Assembly: GCA_963835525.1 (NCBI GenBank)
Contig: CAWIFM010000008.1
Coordinates: 558,001-622,000 of the forward strand
DNA from: DASSUW01 sp963835525
GTDB lineage: Bacteria > Actinomycetota > Thermoleophilia > Solirubrobacterales > Solirubrobacteraceae
Length of the DNA: 64,000 nt
Direction of reading: 5' to 3'
Part shown: positions 43,159 through 53,400 of the stretch, one piece after another
Numbering within the stretch: position 1 is the stretch's first letter
Layout: each line of letters starts with the position of its first letter
Notes under the pieces: generated by a model
The model's input: the letters and a program-made list of their open reading frames with translations, nothing else
Told to the model about the DNA's origin: nothing
Database searches by the model: none
Made by a program: the position numbers and the translations under genes

Positions 43159-43799
43159 AGCAGTCCCGCCTCGTAGGCCAGCGCGACGATCTGCACGCGG
43201 TCGCGCAGGCCGAGCTTCTGCAGCACGTGCCGGACGTGGGTCTTGACCGTCGCCTGCGAGATGACGAGCGCCTCGGCGATCTCCGCGTTCGACAAACCGC
43301 GGCCCACGAGCTTGAGCACCTCGGTCTCGCGCTCCGACAGATCGGCCAGCGCTCCCTGCGGCCGCGCGGCGCCCGCCCGCGGGCGCGCCACGAAATGCGT
43401 GACCAGTCGCTGGAGGACGCTCGGCGCGAACAGCGACTCGCCGGCGGCCACGGTCTGCACCGCCTCGATCAGCCGCTCGCGCCCCGCGTCCTTGAGCAGG
43501 AACCCGCTGGCGCCCGCGCGCAGCGCCTCGTAGACGTACTCGTCGAGGTCGAAGGTGGTGAGCATGAGCACGCGGCTCGGGAGTCCGGCCTGGCCGATCC
43601 GGCGCGTCGCCTCGATGCCGTCCATGCCCGGCATGCGCACGTCCATCAGCACGACGTCGGGCTGCGTCGTGCGTGCGAGCTCGAGCGCCTCGCGGCCGTC
43701 GGAGGCCTCGCCGACCACCTCGAAGTCCGCCAGCTCGAGGATCAGCCGGAAGCCGCTGCGGACCAGCTCCTGGTCGTCGGCGAGCAGGACGGTGGTCAC
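43155..43799 (-). CDS. NarL/LuxR-family response regulator
   Basis: A 214-aa regulator from GTG 43799, overlapping the kinase stop (GTGA). The receiver has LLADDQELVRSGFRLILELA, VVLMDVRMPGMDGIEA and GASGFLLKDAG. The LuxR HTH is LSERETEVLKLVGRGLSNAE and VISQATVKTHVRHVLQKLGL. Similar in architecture to the regulator at 4199 but uninterrupted. Confidence 0.93.
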   Translation of the reverse strand: MTTVLLADDQELVRSGFRLILELADFEVVGEASDGREALELARTTQPDVVLMDVRMPGMDGIEATRRIGQAGLPSRVLMLTTFDLDEYVYEALRAGASGFLLKDAGRERLIEAVQTVAAGESLFAPSVLQRLVTHFVARPRAGAARPQGALADLSERETEVLKLVGRGLSNAEIAEALVISQATVKTHVRHVLQKLGLRDRVQIVALAYEAGLL

Positions 43800-44880
43800 G
43801 GCAGCGGGAGCTGGACGAGGACCTCGAAGCCGCCGCCGGCCGGACCGCCGGTGTGCAGGCGGCCGCCGTGGATGCGCACGCGCTCGGCGATCCCCACCAG
43901 GCCGTGGCCGCCGGCGGGGACGCCGTTCGGGCCGGGCCCGGCGTCGCGGACGGCGAGCTCGAGCGCGGTCGACGACCACGAGAGGCGGACGGTGGTCGGG
44001 GCGCCGGGGGCGTGCTTGCGGACGTTGGTGAGCGCCTCCTGCAGGATCCGGTAGGCGTTCAGGTCGAGCGAGGCCGACAGCGGTCGCGGATCGCCGTCGG
44101 TCCGCAGCTCGACCGGGATGCCGGCCGCGCGCGCGTGCTCGACCAGCGCGGGCAGCTGCGCCAGCCCCGGCTGCGGGCCGTGCTCGGACCCCTCGTCGCC
44201 CTCGCGCAGGACGCCGAGCATGCGGCGCATCTCGCCGAGCGCCTCGTGCGCCGAGCCGCGGATCGTCCGCAGCGGCTCGCCCGCCCGCGCCGGGTCCCGC
44301 TCGAGCGCCGCCTCGGCGGCGTCGGCCTGCACGGCGATCACGCTGACCCCGTGGGCGACCACGTCGTGCAGCTCGCGAGCGATCCGCGCGCGCTCCTCGG
44401 CGACGGCGATCCGCTGTGCAGTCGCGCGCTCGCGCCGCACCAGCCGACCGACCGCGCACGGCGCGACGACCGCGAGCAGCGAGCTGAGGTACTCGGCGAT
44501 CCCTTCGTCGATGCGGATCAGCGTGCTCACGGAGAGCGCGAGGGCGAGGGCCGCCACGGCGGCCACCACGCGCAGGTCGTCGACCTCGGCGGCCAGCATG
44601 TAGAAGAGCAGCAGCACGGCGACGTAGCCGACGACCAGGAAGCCGTCGGTCTCGATCCCCACGGCAGGACACCGACCACGGCCGCGGCCACCGGATGCTG
44701 CCGACGGAAGGCGATCGGCACCGTGCTGCACAGCGCGATCGCCACGCCGACACCCCGCGGCGCGATCGGGAACGCGAGCACCTGCGCCAGCGAGATCGCG
44801 GCGAGCGCCGCCGCGACCACGGCGTCGGTCCGCCGCGGCGAGGCCGCGACGGACCGGCGGAGCGAGGCGAACGACGGCAT
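43796..44880 (-). CDS. NarL-type sensor histidine kinase (one frameshift)
   Basis: A membrane kinase of about 361 aa after repair. N-terminal TM helices (DAVVAAALAAISLAQVLAF; FLVVGYVAVLLLFYMLA) lead to the HisKA_3 motif ARIARELHDVVAHGVSVIAV (phospho-His), then YRILQEALTNVRKHAPGAP and GGHGLVGIAERVRIHGGRLH of the ATPase domain. One base is missing near 44662 between VGVLP and VGIETDGF. The start is ATG 44880, with a TAGCTT box 7 nt upstream lying inside the preceding gene's end. It operates with the regulator at 43155. Confidence 0.86.
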
Positions 44881-44887
44881 GGCGCCG

Positions 44888-44893
44888 AAGCTA
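44888..44893 (-). promoter_or_regulatory. Candidate leaderless -10 box (TAGCTT)
   Basis: Complement of 44888-44893, 7 nt before ATG 44880. It includes the stop codon of the upstream membrane protein, so the promoter would be embedded in the operon. Confidence 0.4.
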
Positions 44894-45256
44894 ACCGACC
44901 GCCAGCGCCCGCGGGCGGATCGCCGCGCGCGCGGCGTAGGCGCCGAGCACTGCGGTGGCGGCGACGAGCGCGAGCTGCAGCGTGCGCTCGGCGGCGGTGA
45001 GGCCGGCGGCGTACGAGCTGTCGAAGGCGCCGGAGAGGACGCTGACGAGGCACAGCAGCGCGAGCACCGCGGCGCTCGCGCGATGACGGGTGGCGGCGAG
45101 CACCGCCAGTCCCTGCAGGGCGATGAACGTGAACGGCGCGCTGAGCGGCGTGCCGACCAGGATGATCGAGTCGTCGGCGAGGCCGGATGAGGTAGCGACG
45201 ATGACGCCGAGGACGTCGAGGACGAGCACGATGGCGAAGATGCGAGTGAGTGTCAT
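44891..45256 (-). CDS. Small four-helix membrane protein upstream of sensor kinase
   Basis: A 121-aa protein from ATG 45256 (MTLTRIFAIVLVLDVLGVIV) with about four TM helices (LSAPFTFIALQGLAVLAA; ASAAVLALLCLVSVLSG; LQLALVAATAVLGAYAARAA). It ends 10 bp before the kinase start. It resembles no named family; location suggests a sensory or accessory subunit of the two-component system (inference). Confidence 0.62.
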   Translation of the reverse strand: MTLTRIFAIVLVLDVLGVIVATSSGLADDSIILVGTPLSAPFTFIALQGLAVLAATRHRASAAVLALLCLVSVLSGAFDSSYAAGLTAAERTLQLALVAATAVLGAYAARAAIRPRALAVG

Positions 45257-45291
45257 GCCGCGGATGCTGAGCCGCGCGGCGCGGCCTGCCA

Positions 45292-46107
45292 TCAGCCCTG
45301 GGGCTGATTCGCGCTCAGCCCGGCGGACACCCGCTCGAGGAACGCGAGCACCTCCGGTGTCGCCGGGTCGATGATGTGGCCGCCCTCGACCAGCACGGTC
45401 CGGGCATGCGGAAGCGCGGCCGCGAGCGCGTTGACCGGCTCGTGGAACTCGGGCGGCGAGTCGGCCGCTGCCACGAGCAGCACCGGCTGCTCGATCGCAG
45501 CGAGGTCGCAGGCGTCGGCTTCCAGCCACCACTCGCCCGCGAGCTCGGCCAGGATCGCCGGGCCGTTTCCGGTGAGCACCCGCCGCCGCTCCTCGGGCAG
45601 CGAGCGCCAGGCGCCGTCGCCCGCGACCTCGGCGATCAGCGCCTCGCCCACGGCTCCGGCGCCGCGGCGCGCGGCCACGACGCGCAGGAGGTCGCCGAGC
45701 GCGTCGACCCACGCTGCGGCCGCCGGCGCGAGCTCGCGCGGCGCGTCGGGTTCGAGCAGGACCAGCGCCAGCACGCACTCCGGGTGCCGCAGCGCCAGGT
45801 CGCACGCGACCGTGCCGCCGTAGCTGTGGCCGACGACGATCGCGGGGGTCGCCGCGAGCGCGTCGAGCAGCGCCGCGGCGTCGCCTGAGTGCTCACTCAC
45901 GCTCGTGCGCTCGTAGGGCACCGGCCGCTCGCTGCGCGCGGACCCGCGCCGGTCGTACGCGATCACGCGCCCGATCCGCGCCAGCTCGCCGACCGCGTCG
46001 TCGAAGCCGAGCGCCGAGCCTCCACAGCCGTGGACGAGCAGGATCGGCTGCCCCTGGCCGTGCTCGGAGTAGTGGAGGCGGACGCCGTTCACCCGCACGC
46101 CGGGCAT
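45292..46107 (-). CDS. Alpha/beta-fold hydrolase
   Basis: A 271-aa serine hydrolase. ILLVHGCGGSALGFDDAV (oxyanion HG), nucleophile elbow VGHSYGG (Ser about residue 96), and the C-terminal acid/His region VEGGHIIDPATPEVLAFLER. The cap is moderately long. Substrate unknown; esterase, epoxide or haloalkane hydrolysis are possible. It is translationally coupled (TGATG) behind another alpha/beta hydrolase. Confidence 0.85.
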   Translation of the reverse strand: MPGVRVNGVRLHYSEHGQGQPILLVHGCGGSALGFDDAVGELARIGRVIAYDRRGSARSERPVPYERTSVSEHSGDAAALLDALAATPAIVVGHSYGGTVACDLALRHPECVLALVLLEPDAPRELAPAAAAWVDALGDLLRVVAARRGAGAVGEALIAEVAGDGAWRSLPEERRRVLTGNGPAILAELAGEWWLEADACDLAAIEQPVLLVAAADSPPEFHEPVNALAAALPHARTVLVEGGHIIDPATPEVLAFLERVSAGLSANQPQG

Positions 46108-46889
46108 CAGACGAGCTCCCGCAGGATGGGGCGCAGCTCCTCGGCGAAGGCCTCCGGCTGCTGCAGGTATGGCGCGTGGTGGCCGGAGATCGACCCCACC
46201 TCGAGCGCGAGCTCCCGCGCCAGTCGCTCGGTGGCGCCGATCAGCGGCGGCACCCCGTCGGCGCTGACCAGCAGCCGGAGCGGGACGTCCGACGCTCGGA
46301 TCCGCTCCACGTCCGGGACGAACGCCCGGAACGCCGGGAGCTGCTGTGCGAAGAAGCGTGCGCCGCCGCCCAGGATCCGCTCGCGCAGCCGCGGGTCGAG
46401 CGCTTCGAACGTCGCGTCGCTCGTGTTCAGGCGCAGGAAGGCCTCCATCGCCGCGCGGGGATCGGTGCTCGCGAGCTCGGCGATCGGCTGGAGCGGATCG
46501 TCTCCCGCCGGCGCCAGGGTGAGGACGGCGGGCTCGTGCACGATGGCGCCGCGCAGCACCGCCGGCCGCCGTGCGAGCAGGTCGAGCAGGATGTCGCCTC
46601 CGCCGCTGGTGCCGAAGACGACGGCCGGCGCCACCCCGAGCTCCTCGATCAGCAGGGCAGCGTCGTCCGCCTGGCCGGCGATCGACATCACCTCGACTGC
46701 GGGCAGCGGCGCGCTGCGCGAGCAGCCCCGGCGGTCATAAGTGACCGTGGTGAACTCGCCGGCAAGCCGCTCGGCGGCGCGGGCGAAGTGACCGGCGTCA
46801 CCGCTGGCGCCCGTGATGAAGACGACGGGCGGGCCGGCGCCGCGGACCTCGTGGTGCAGATCGGAAAGAACGCCTGAAGTGGTCGGCAT
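46107..46889 (-). CDS. Alpha/beta-fold hydrolase
   Basis: A 260-aa hydrolase from ATG 46889, with AAGGAG upstream. VVFITGASGDAGHFARAAE is the oxyanion strand-loop, VFGTSGGGDILLDLL holds the nucleophile Ser, and GSISGHHAPYLQQPEAFAEE the catalytic His. It differs from its neighbour in having GTSGGG, as in lactonase/peroxidase-like members. First gene of a two-hydrolase operon. Confidence 0.85.
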   Translation of the reverse strand: MPTTSGVLSDLHHEVRGAGPPVVFITGASGDAGHFARAAERLAGEFTTVTYDRRGCSRSAPLPAVEVMSIAGQADDAALLIEELGVAPAVVFGTSGGGDILLDLLARRPAVLRGAIVHEPAVLTLAPAGDDPLQPIAELASTDPRAAMEAFLRLNTSDATFEALDPRLRERILGGGARFFAQQLPAFRAFVPDVERIRASDVPLRLLVSADGVPPLIGATERLARELALEVGSISGHHAPYLQQPEAFAEELRPILRELV

Positions 46890-46958
46890 CGCTGCTCCTT
46901 TCGGATGTCAGCGACGCTAGGCGCGATCGTCCCGTCCGCCATCGGGCGAACTCCCCAT

Positions 46959-48515
46959 CTACTGGAGCAGGTCGTGGCGCATCGCGAAGATGGCGGCCCC
47001 GACGCGCGTCGACACGCCGGCCTTGGCGTAGATGTGCTCGACGTGATGGCCGGCGGTCTTCTCGGTGATCACGAGCGCGTCGGCGATCTCGCGGTTGGTC
47101 CGGCCCTGCGCGAGCAGACGCAGCACCTGGACCTCGCGGTCGGTCAGCCCCGCCGGATGGGCCTGCTTGACCTGCACGGGCGCGGCCCCGGCCGCCTCGA
47201 GCACGGCGTCCACCGTGCGCTTCTCGAGCGCTCCCGCGCGGACCATCGAGGCGAGCTCGGCGCGCGCCTCCGCGGGTGTCAGCGCTCGCCGGAACGGGCG
47301 GTCGTGCGCCATCGCGTCCCACGCGTCGCCGGCGGCCAGCGCACGCGCGCCGACGCTCAGCTGGGCGGCGGTCGCTCCGCGGTGGTACCCGGACCCGTCG
47401 AGGCGCTCGTGGTGCGAGCCGGCCAGCGGGGCGAGCGGCGCCAGCGCGGCCGAGCGCTCCAGCACGCGTTCGGTGTAGTAGGGATGCAGGCGCACCCGCT
47501 CCCGCTCGCCGGCGGTCAGCGCGCCGGGCTTGTCCCAGATCCCGTTCGGCACGGCGACCCGGCCGACGTCGTGGAAGAGTCCCGCGGCGCGAACCGCGGC
47601 CACCTCGGCGCGCGAGCAGCCGGCGGCGCCCGCGGCGCTCGCGGCGAGCTCGGCCACGCGGGCCGAGTGCCCGCGCAGGAAACCGACCTTGAGGTCGGTG
47701 AACTCGCCGAATGCGCGCGCGACCATCTCCAGGCCCGCCTCCGAGATCGTCGCGGCCGGCTCGGGCTCGGCGGCGAGCACGCGCTCCCACGCGTCGGCCA
47801 CGTCCGCGGCGCGCATCAGCTCGTCCGGTCCGTCGAGGGCGGCGGCCACGACCTGCGGGTCGTAGCCGCGCCCGCTGCGCCGCGCGAGCGCCTTCGTCGC
47901 CGCGGCGAGGTGGCGCGCGCGGGCGAGCGCGACGAGGTCGTGGGCGACGCGGACGACGCGGAGCGGCCGGGAGATCTCCTCGCCGGCGACTCCGGCGGGC
48001 ACGCCCTTGCCGTCCCAGCGCGCCGTCACCTGGCCGAGCGCGCGGGCCACCTCGTCGGGCAGGCGCAGGCCGCGAGCCAGCAGGCTCCCGCTCTCACAGA
48101 GGTTCGCCGCCGCCAGCTCGAACGGCTTGCGGCCGCCGGCCAGCTGCCTGCCGACCAGGCGCGCGCGTTCGGGCAGCGGCCGGTCGTCGGCCAGGCGGCG
48201 GAAGAGGAAGGCAGCGTCCTCGGCCGGCTCCGAGGCGGGGCCCAGGACCTGCGCCCCGCGCTGGAAGTGGATCTCGTCACCTCCGACCCAGCTCGCGAAG
48301 TAGGGGGCGGCCGCGGTGCAGCCGACGTGCATCAGGAGGGCGACGTAGTAGACGTCCGAGCGCTCGCCGGCGTCGAGCCCGAGCCGCTCCGCGAGCTCGA
48401 GCGCGGCGAGGCACACGCCCAGCTCGTGCTCGACCGGCCGCCCGAGGCCGAGATCGGTGGCCAGCGACAACGACGACATCAGCTCCGCCAGGCGGATGTG
48501 GCCGTCGTCGCCCAC
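46959..48515 (-). CDS. HD-GYP domain protein with C-terminal LuxR HTH
   Basis: A 518-aa protein combining a c-di-GMP phosphodiesterase-type domain with a DNA-binding domain. The N-terminal half resembles a degenerate HD module (residues about 1-280). A full HD-GYP follows: GLFHDVGRVAVPNGIWDKPG (HD about 313) and SHHERLDGSGYHRGATAAQL (HHE and GYP-like box about 366-378, with GYH instead of GYP). The LuxR HTH is LTDREVQVLRLLAQGRTNRE and VITEKTAGHHVEHIYAKAGV (about 455-510). It could link c-di-GMP turnover to transcription. The GTG start directly follows the nucleoside-hydrolase stop. Confidence 0.83.
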   Translation of the reverse strand: MGDDGHIRLAELMSSLSLATDLGLGRPVEHELGVCLAALELAERLGLDAGERSDVYYVALLMHVGCTAAAPYFASWVGGDEIHFQRGAQVLGPASEPAEDAAFLFRRLADDRPLPERARLVGRQLAGGRKPFELAAANLCESGSLLARGLRLPDEVARALGQVTARWDGKGVPAGVAGEEISRPLRVVRVAHDLVALARARHLAAATKALARRSGRGYDPQVVAAALDGPDELMRAADVADAWERVLAAEPEPAATISEAGLEMVARAFGEFTDLKVGFLRGHSARVAELAASAAGAAGCSRAEVAAVRAAGLFHDVGRVAVPNGIWDKPGALTAGERERVRLHPYYTERVLERSAALAPLAPLAGSHHERLDGSGYHRGATAAQLSVGARALAAGDAWDAMAHDRPFRRALTPAEARAELASMVRAGALEKRTVDAVLEAAGAAPVQVKQAHPAGLTDREVQVLRLLAQGRTNREIADALVITEKTAGHHVEHIYAKAGVSTRVGAAIFAMRHDLLQ

Positions 48516-49445
48516 TCAGCCCAGGGAGCCGATCCGCTCGACCAGGAGGTCGAGGAAGGCGGCGCCCTCGACCTCGACGCCGACGTGCGCGTTCGGCTCG
48601 CGGCCGCTGATCTGCCACAGGTCGACGACCGTGCGGCCGCGGCAGAGCTCAGAGGCGCAGTCGACCTCCACGTTGCGGTGCTCGGTGCGCAGGAAGTCGC
48701 CGCTGATCACGTGGGCGACGGCGAGCGCGTCGTGCACCGGCGTGCCCGCGAACTCGTACACGCGGCTGTGCCACTGGTGGTAGAAGTCCCAGAGCTCGGC
48801 GACCATCGTCCCGACCCGGCCGGAGGCTCTGAGCCGCTCGGCGTGCTCGGGCGTCATCAGCGCGCGGTGGGTGACGTCGAGCCCGACCATCGTGACGTCG
48901 AGGCCGCTCGCGAACACGCGCGCGGCCGCCTCGGGATCGACCCAGATGTTGAACTCGGCGGCCGGCGTGACGTTGCCCTCGGCGATCGCGCCGCCCATCA
49001 GGACGATCCGCTCGATGTCGCCCATCACGTCCGGATGGTGGGCGAGCAGCAGCGCGATGTTGGTCAGTGGGCCGGTCGGGATCAAGGTGACGGGCCGGCC
49101 GTGCTCGCGCAGGCGGTCGGCGAGGAAGTCGACCGCGTGGAGCGACTCGGGCTTGCCGGCGGGCGGCGGCAGGTCCGGCCCGTCGAGCCCCGTCTCGCCG
49201 TGCACGTGCGCGGCCACGCGCGGCTCGCGCACCAGCGGCCGGTCGGCGCCGGCCGCCACCGTCACGTCGCCGCGACCGGCGAACTCGAGCACCCGCAGCG
49301 CGTTGGCCGTGGTCTTGTCGAGCGTCTGGTTGCCGTGCACGGTCGTGACGCCGAGCAGCTCCAGCTCGGGGCTTGCGAGCGCCAGCAGCAGCGCCATCGC
49401 ATCGTCGTGCCCGGGGTCGCAGTCGATCAGGACCGGCGTCGTCAC
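48516..49445 (-). CDS. Inosine-uridine-type nucleoside hydrolase
   Basis: A 309-aa enzyme cleaving N-glycosidic bonds of ribonucleosides. It has the Ca-binding motif IDCDPGHDDAMALLLAL near the N-terminus, VTTVHGNQTLDKTTANALRV, PTGPLTNIALLL, VLMGGAIAEGNVTPAAEFNI (substrate-ribose region) and the His/Asp tail FAGTPVHDALAVAH. Start GTG 49445, with a TAGTCT box 8 nt upstream. With the PsuG enzyme at the window end it suggests nucleoside salvage capacity. Confidence 0.95.
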   Translation of the reverse strand: MTTPVLIDCDPGHDDAMALLLALASPELELLGVTTVHGNQTLDKTTANALRVLEFAGRGDVTVAAGADRPLVREPRVAAHVHGETGLDGPDLPPPAGKPESLHAVDFLADRLREHGRPVTLIPTGPLTNIALLLAHHPDVMGDIERIVLMGGAIAEGNVTPAAEFNIWVDPEAAARVFASGLDVTMVGLDVTHRALMTPEHAERLRASGRVGTMVAELWDFYHQWHSRVYEFAGTPVHDALAVAHVISGDFLRTEHRNVEVDCASELCRGRTVVDLWQISGREPNAHVGVEVEGAAFLDLLVERIGSLG

Positions 49446-49453
49446 CGGTCCGC

Positions 49454-49459
49454 AGACTA
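49454..49459 (-). promoter_or_regulatory. Candidate leaderless -10 box (TAGTCT)
   Basis: Complement of 49454-49459, 8 nt before GTG 49445. It overlaps the stop codon region of the upstream secreted nuclease gene. Confidence 0.4.
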
Positions 49460-50386
49460 GTTGTAGATCTCCCAGGCGCGCAGGTTGCCGCGCGGGTCGA
49501 ACAGGTAGCCGCCGTCGCCGGTCGCCCGCTCGTCGTAGCTGGGGTTCTCGAACGGCGGGGCGTCGAGGCCCCAGTGGAGCTCGTCGGCGGTGTCGGCGCC
49601 GTAGCCCATGTGGAGGGCGACGGTGCCGCCGACGGGGACGACGGCGCCCTTCTGGAAGGTGTAGCGGCGCAGCGCGGAGTCGCGGAACCACCAGCCGTCG
49701 AGCGGGACGGCGGACGCCGAGTCGTTGTGGATCTCCGCCCACTCGCCGTTCACGTTGAAGCGGTCGTTGCGCTTGGCGTCGAAGTTGACGTGCATGGTGA
49801 GCGCCGCGCCGAGCGACGGGCCGTCGCCGCAGCCGTGCGTGTCCCACAGCTGCAGGCCGGCCGCGGCCGCCTGGCGGCTGAGGTCGGCGTACTCGCCGTT
49901 CCAGGCCCACTCGATGCCGTTCGGCATCCACAGCGCGTGGCCCTCGGCCAGCAGGTAGCGGCCGACGTCGACCCAGCGGCCGCCGATCCGCGCCGAGACC
50001 TGACGGCGCAGTCGGCCGCCGGTCGTGCTGCTCGGGTCCTGGGCGGCGAGCCGCACGCGCATGCGCCCGCGGCGCAGGAGCTGCTCGAGCCGGTTGGCGG
50101 CCTCGACCCCGTGGCAGTCGCCGCGGCGCTTGGACGCCGTGTGGCTGTAGGTCGACAGCTCCATCGCGTTGTAGCCCGTCATCCGGACCCGCCGCGAGGC
50201 CCTGCGCCCGTCACCGGCGATGTCGACGTCGATCGTGTCGCCGTCGGCGACAAGCGTCACCTTGCCCTTCCAGAAGGTGCACAGCGGTCCGTCGGGGCTG
50301 CCGCCGGGCTTGCAGGGGCCGACCGTAGCCGAGGCCGGGGTCACGTAGACGAGGAAGGCGATGAGCGTCGCGAACAGGAGGCGCAC
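49457..50386 (-). CDS. Secreted thermonuclease-like protein with lamin-tail domain
   Basis: A 309-aa exported protein (signal peptide MRLLFATLIAFLVYVTPASA). The SNase-like fold shows VTLVADGDTIDVDIAGDG, RVRMTGYNAMELS, a Cys pair and GRYLLAEGHALWM. A C-terminal lamin-tail (LTD) domain follows: DRFNVNGEWAEIHNDSASAV, PLDGWWFRDSALRRYTF, VPVGGTVALHMGYG. A nuclease acting on extracellular DNA/RNA with a surface- or DNA-binding tail is likely; catalytic Arg/Glu positions of SNase are plausible but not certain. Confidence 0.8.
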   Translation of the reverse strand: MRLLFATLIAFLVYVTPASATVGPCKPGGSPDGPLCTFWKGKVTLVADGDTIDVDIAGDGRRASRRVRMTGYNAMELSTYSHTASKRRGDCHGVEAANRLEQLLRRGRMRVRLAAQDPSSTTGGRLRRQVSARIGGRWVDVGRYLLAEGHALWMPNGIEWAWNGEYADLSRQAAAAGLQLWDTHGCGDGPSLGAALTMHVNFDAKRNDRFNVNGEWAEIHNDSASAVPLDGWWFRDSALRRYTFQKGAVVPVGGTVALHMGYGADTADELHWGLDAPPFENPSYDERATGDGGYLFDPRGNLRAWEIYN

Positions 50387-50489
50387 CGACCAGGTGATCG
50401 GCTCCCGGCCGGTGACGTTGAGGTCAGCCGTCGAACCGCGGGCGGAGCGGCTGCGTAGGACGACGGCACAACAAGGGGGTTTGCACGCG

Positions 50490-53400
50490 ATGCTCCGTTT
50501 GACGGTGTCTGTGCTGGTCGTGGCCGCGTTCGTGACCGGCTGCGGTGGCGTCGAGCGCGCCCAGTCCCCGGACGGGGATCGCGAGCGGCTGATGGCCGCG
50601 TATGCGGACCTCCCGCTGACCTTCGTCGAGAACCGCGGCCAGACCGACGCCCGGGTCGACTTCCTCGCGCAGGGTCCGCGGCACGCCGTCTACGTCACGC
50701 CCCAGGAGATCGCGCTCACGCTCCAGCAGCGTGGCGGCGCGGGCGTCGCCCTCGCCCTGCGCTTCGTCGGCGCCGACCCCGGCGCCGAGCCGTCCGGTGC
50801 CGAGCGCGCCCCCGGCACCGTCAACTACCTGCGCGGCGACGACCCCGCACGCTGGCAGACGGAGCTGCGCGGCTACGGCCAGATCGTCTATCGCGACCTC
50901 TGGCCCGGGATCGACCTCAGGCTGCGCGGGCAGGACCAGGCGCTCAAGTACGAGTTCGTGGTCCGGCCGGGCGCGCGCCCGGCGGACATCCGCCTCGCGT
51001 ACCGCGGCGCCGAGCAGGTGCGGCGCGACGAGGCCGGCGCCCTGCAGATCCAGACCGTCCTCGGCGCGCTGCGCGACGCACCGCCGGTCTCCTATCAGGA
51101 GATCGACGGCGTCCGGCGCCCGGTCGACAGCCGCTACGTGCTGAGCGGCGAGCGCGGGTACGGGTTCGCGGTCGGCGACTACGACCCCGCTCGCGAGCTG
51201 GTCATCGACCCCAGCCTGTCCTACTCGACGCTCCTCGGCGGCGCAAGCCACGAGATCGCCAGCGGCATCCAGGTCGACGCGGCGGGCAACGCGTACGTGA
51301 CCGGCTTCACGCAGTCGCCGAACTTCCCGACCACGGCGGGCGCCTTCGATCGCACCGGCTCGGCGAGCAACAACCTCGACGCCTTCGTGACCAAGCTCAA
51401 CCCCACCGGCACCGCGCTCGTCTACTCGACGTTCCTCGGCGGCGGAAACTCGGAGTGGGGCCGCGACATCGCGATCGACTCGGCCGGCAGCGCGTACGTC
51501 ACGGGCAAGACGATGTCCTCGAACTTCCCCACCACCGGCGGCGCCTTCGACCGCTCGTTCAACGTCGACAACTGCCCGCGCTGCGGCATCGACCAGGTCG
51601 ACGCCTTCGTCGCCAAGCTGAACGCGAGCGGCTCGGGCCTCGTCTACTCGACGTTCCTCGGTGGGACGCAGCCCGACGAGACGTTCGGCATCGCGCTCGA
51701 CGGCTCGCGCAACGCGTACGTCACCGGCGAGACGGTGTCGAGCAACTTCCCGACCACCGCGGGTGCGTTCGACCGGACGGCCGGCGGCGGCTCGGACGCG
51801 TTCGTCGCCAAGCTCAACGCGACGGGCTCGGCGCTCGTCTACTCGACGCGGCTCGGGGGCGCCGACAACGAGCTGCCCGAGGATCTCGCGGTCGACGCGT
51901 CCGGCAACGCGACGGTCGGCGGCTCGACCCGCTCGGCCGACTTCCCGGCGACGCCCGGCGCCTTCGACACCACGCACAACGGCGGCGCGTTCGACGAGCG
52001 CTTCGATCTCTTCGTCACCAAGCTCAACAGCGCCGGCTCCGGGCTCGCGTTCTCGACGTTCGTGGGCGGCTCGAAGAGCGACTTCGGCGACGACCTCGCG
52101 CTCGACGCCGCGGGCAACGCCTACATGGTCGGCGGCACCCTGTCACCGGACTTCCCGACCACGCCGGGCACGTTCGACCCGGCGTTCGGCGGCGGCAGCG
52201 AGGCGTTCGCCTTCAAGCTCAACCCGGCCGGCTCGGCGCTCGTCTACTCGACGTTCCTGGGCGACGCGGGAGCGTCGGCCGTCGTGCCCGACGCCGCCGG
52301 CAACGCCTGGCTGGCCGGTGCCAGCGGCCCGAGCGGCGCCACGACGCCCGACGCGTTCGACCCCTTCTTCAACGGCGGCGCGGTCGACGCGTACGTGGCC
52401 AAGCTGAGCGCGAACGGGTCGGCGCTGCTCTTCGCGAGCTTCCTCGGCGGCTCCGAGTCCGACATCGGCAACGACGTGGCGCTCGACCCGGCCGGCAACG
52501 TCTACCTGACCGGCCACACGTACTCGGCCGACTTCACCACGACCCCCGGGGCGTTCGATCGCGTCTGGGGCGGCGACACGCTGATCTTCTGGGGCGACGC
52601 CTTCGTGGCCAAGGTCGACGTCGCCGGCACCGCGCCGCCGCAGAACCCGCCGGCGCCGCCGCCGGCCGCGCCGGCGCTCGTGAGCCCGGCCGACGGGGCC
52701 GTGGCCGCACAGCCGATCACGTTCGACTGGGGCGACGTGAGCGGCGCGGTCTCGTACACGATCCAGGTCGACGAGATCTCCGCCTTCGGCGCGCCGCTGA
52801 TCCTGAGCTTGAGCACCACGGCCTCGCAGTACACGACGAGCTCGCTGCCCGACGGCAACTGGAACTGGTTCTGGCGCGTGCGCGCGGTCAATGCCGAGGG
52901 CACGGCGGGCGCGTGGTCGACGGTCCGCGCGATCACCGTGCAGTCGACCCCGCCGCCGCCTCCTCCGCCGGTGCCGGGAGCGCCGTCGCTCGCGAGCCCG
53001 GCCGACGGCGCGCAGGTGACGCAGCCGTTCACGTTCGACTGGGGCGACGTCGCCGATGCCGCGTGGTACGTGATCGAGGCCGACGACGGCGCGGGCTTCG
53101 CGGCGCCGCTCGTGTGGGCTGCGACGACGACGCCGTCGCAGCTCGCGACCAACTCGCTGCCCAACGGCACGTCGTTCTGGCGCGTGCGCGCGTTCAACTC
53201 CGACGGCATCGGCGGCCCGTACTCGGCCGTCCGCACCGTCGTGGTGGGGAGCTCGGCGCCGCCGTCCGGAACGCTGCCGGCGCCGACGCTGGTCAGCCCC
53301 TCCAGCGATGCGCGGTTCTCGCCCGGGCAGTCGATCACCTTCGACTGGGGCGACGTCGCCGGCGCCGCGAGCTACACGATCCAGATCGACGACTCGGACT

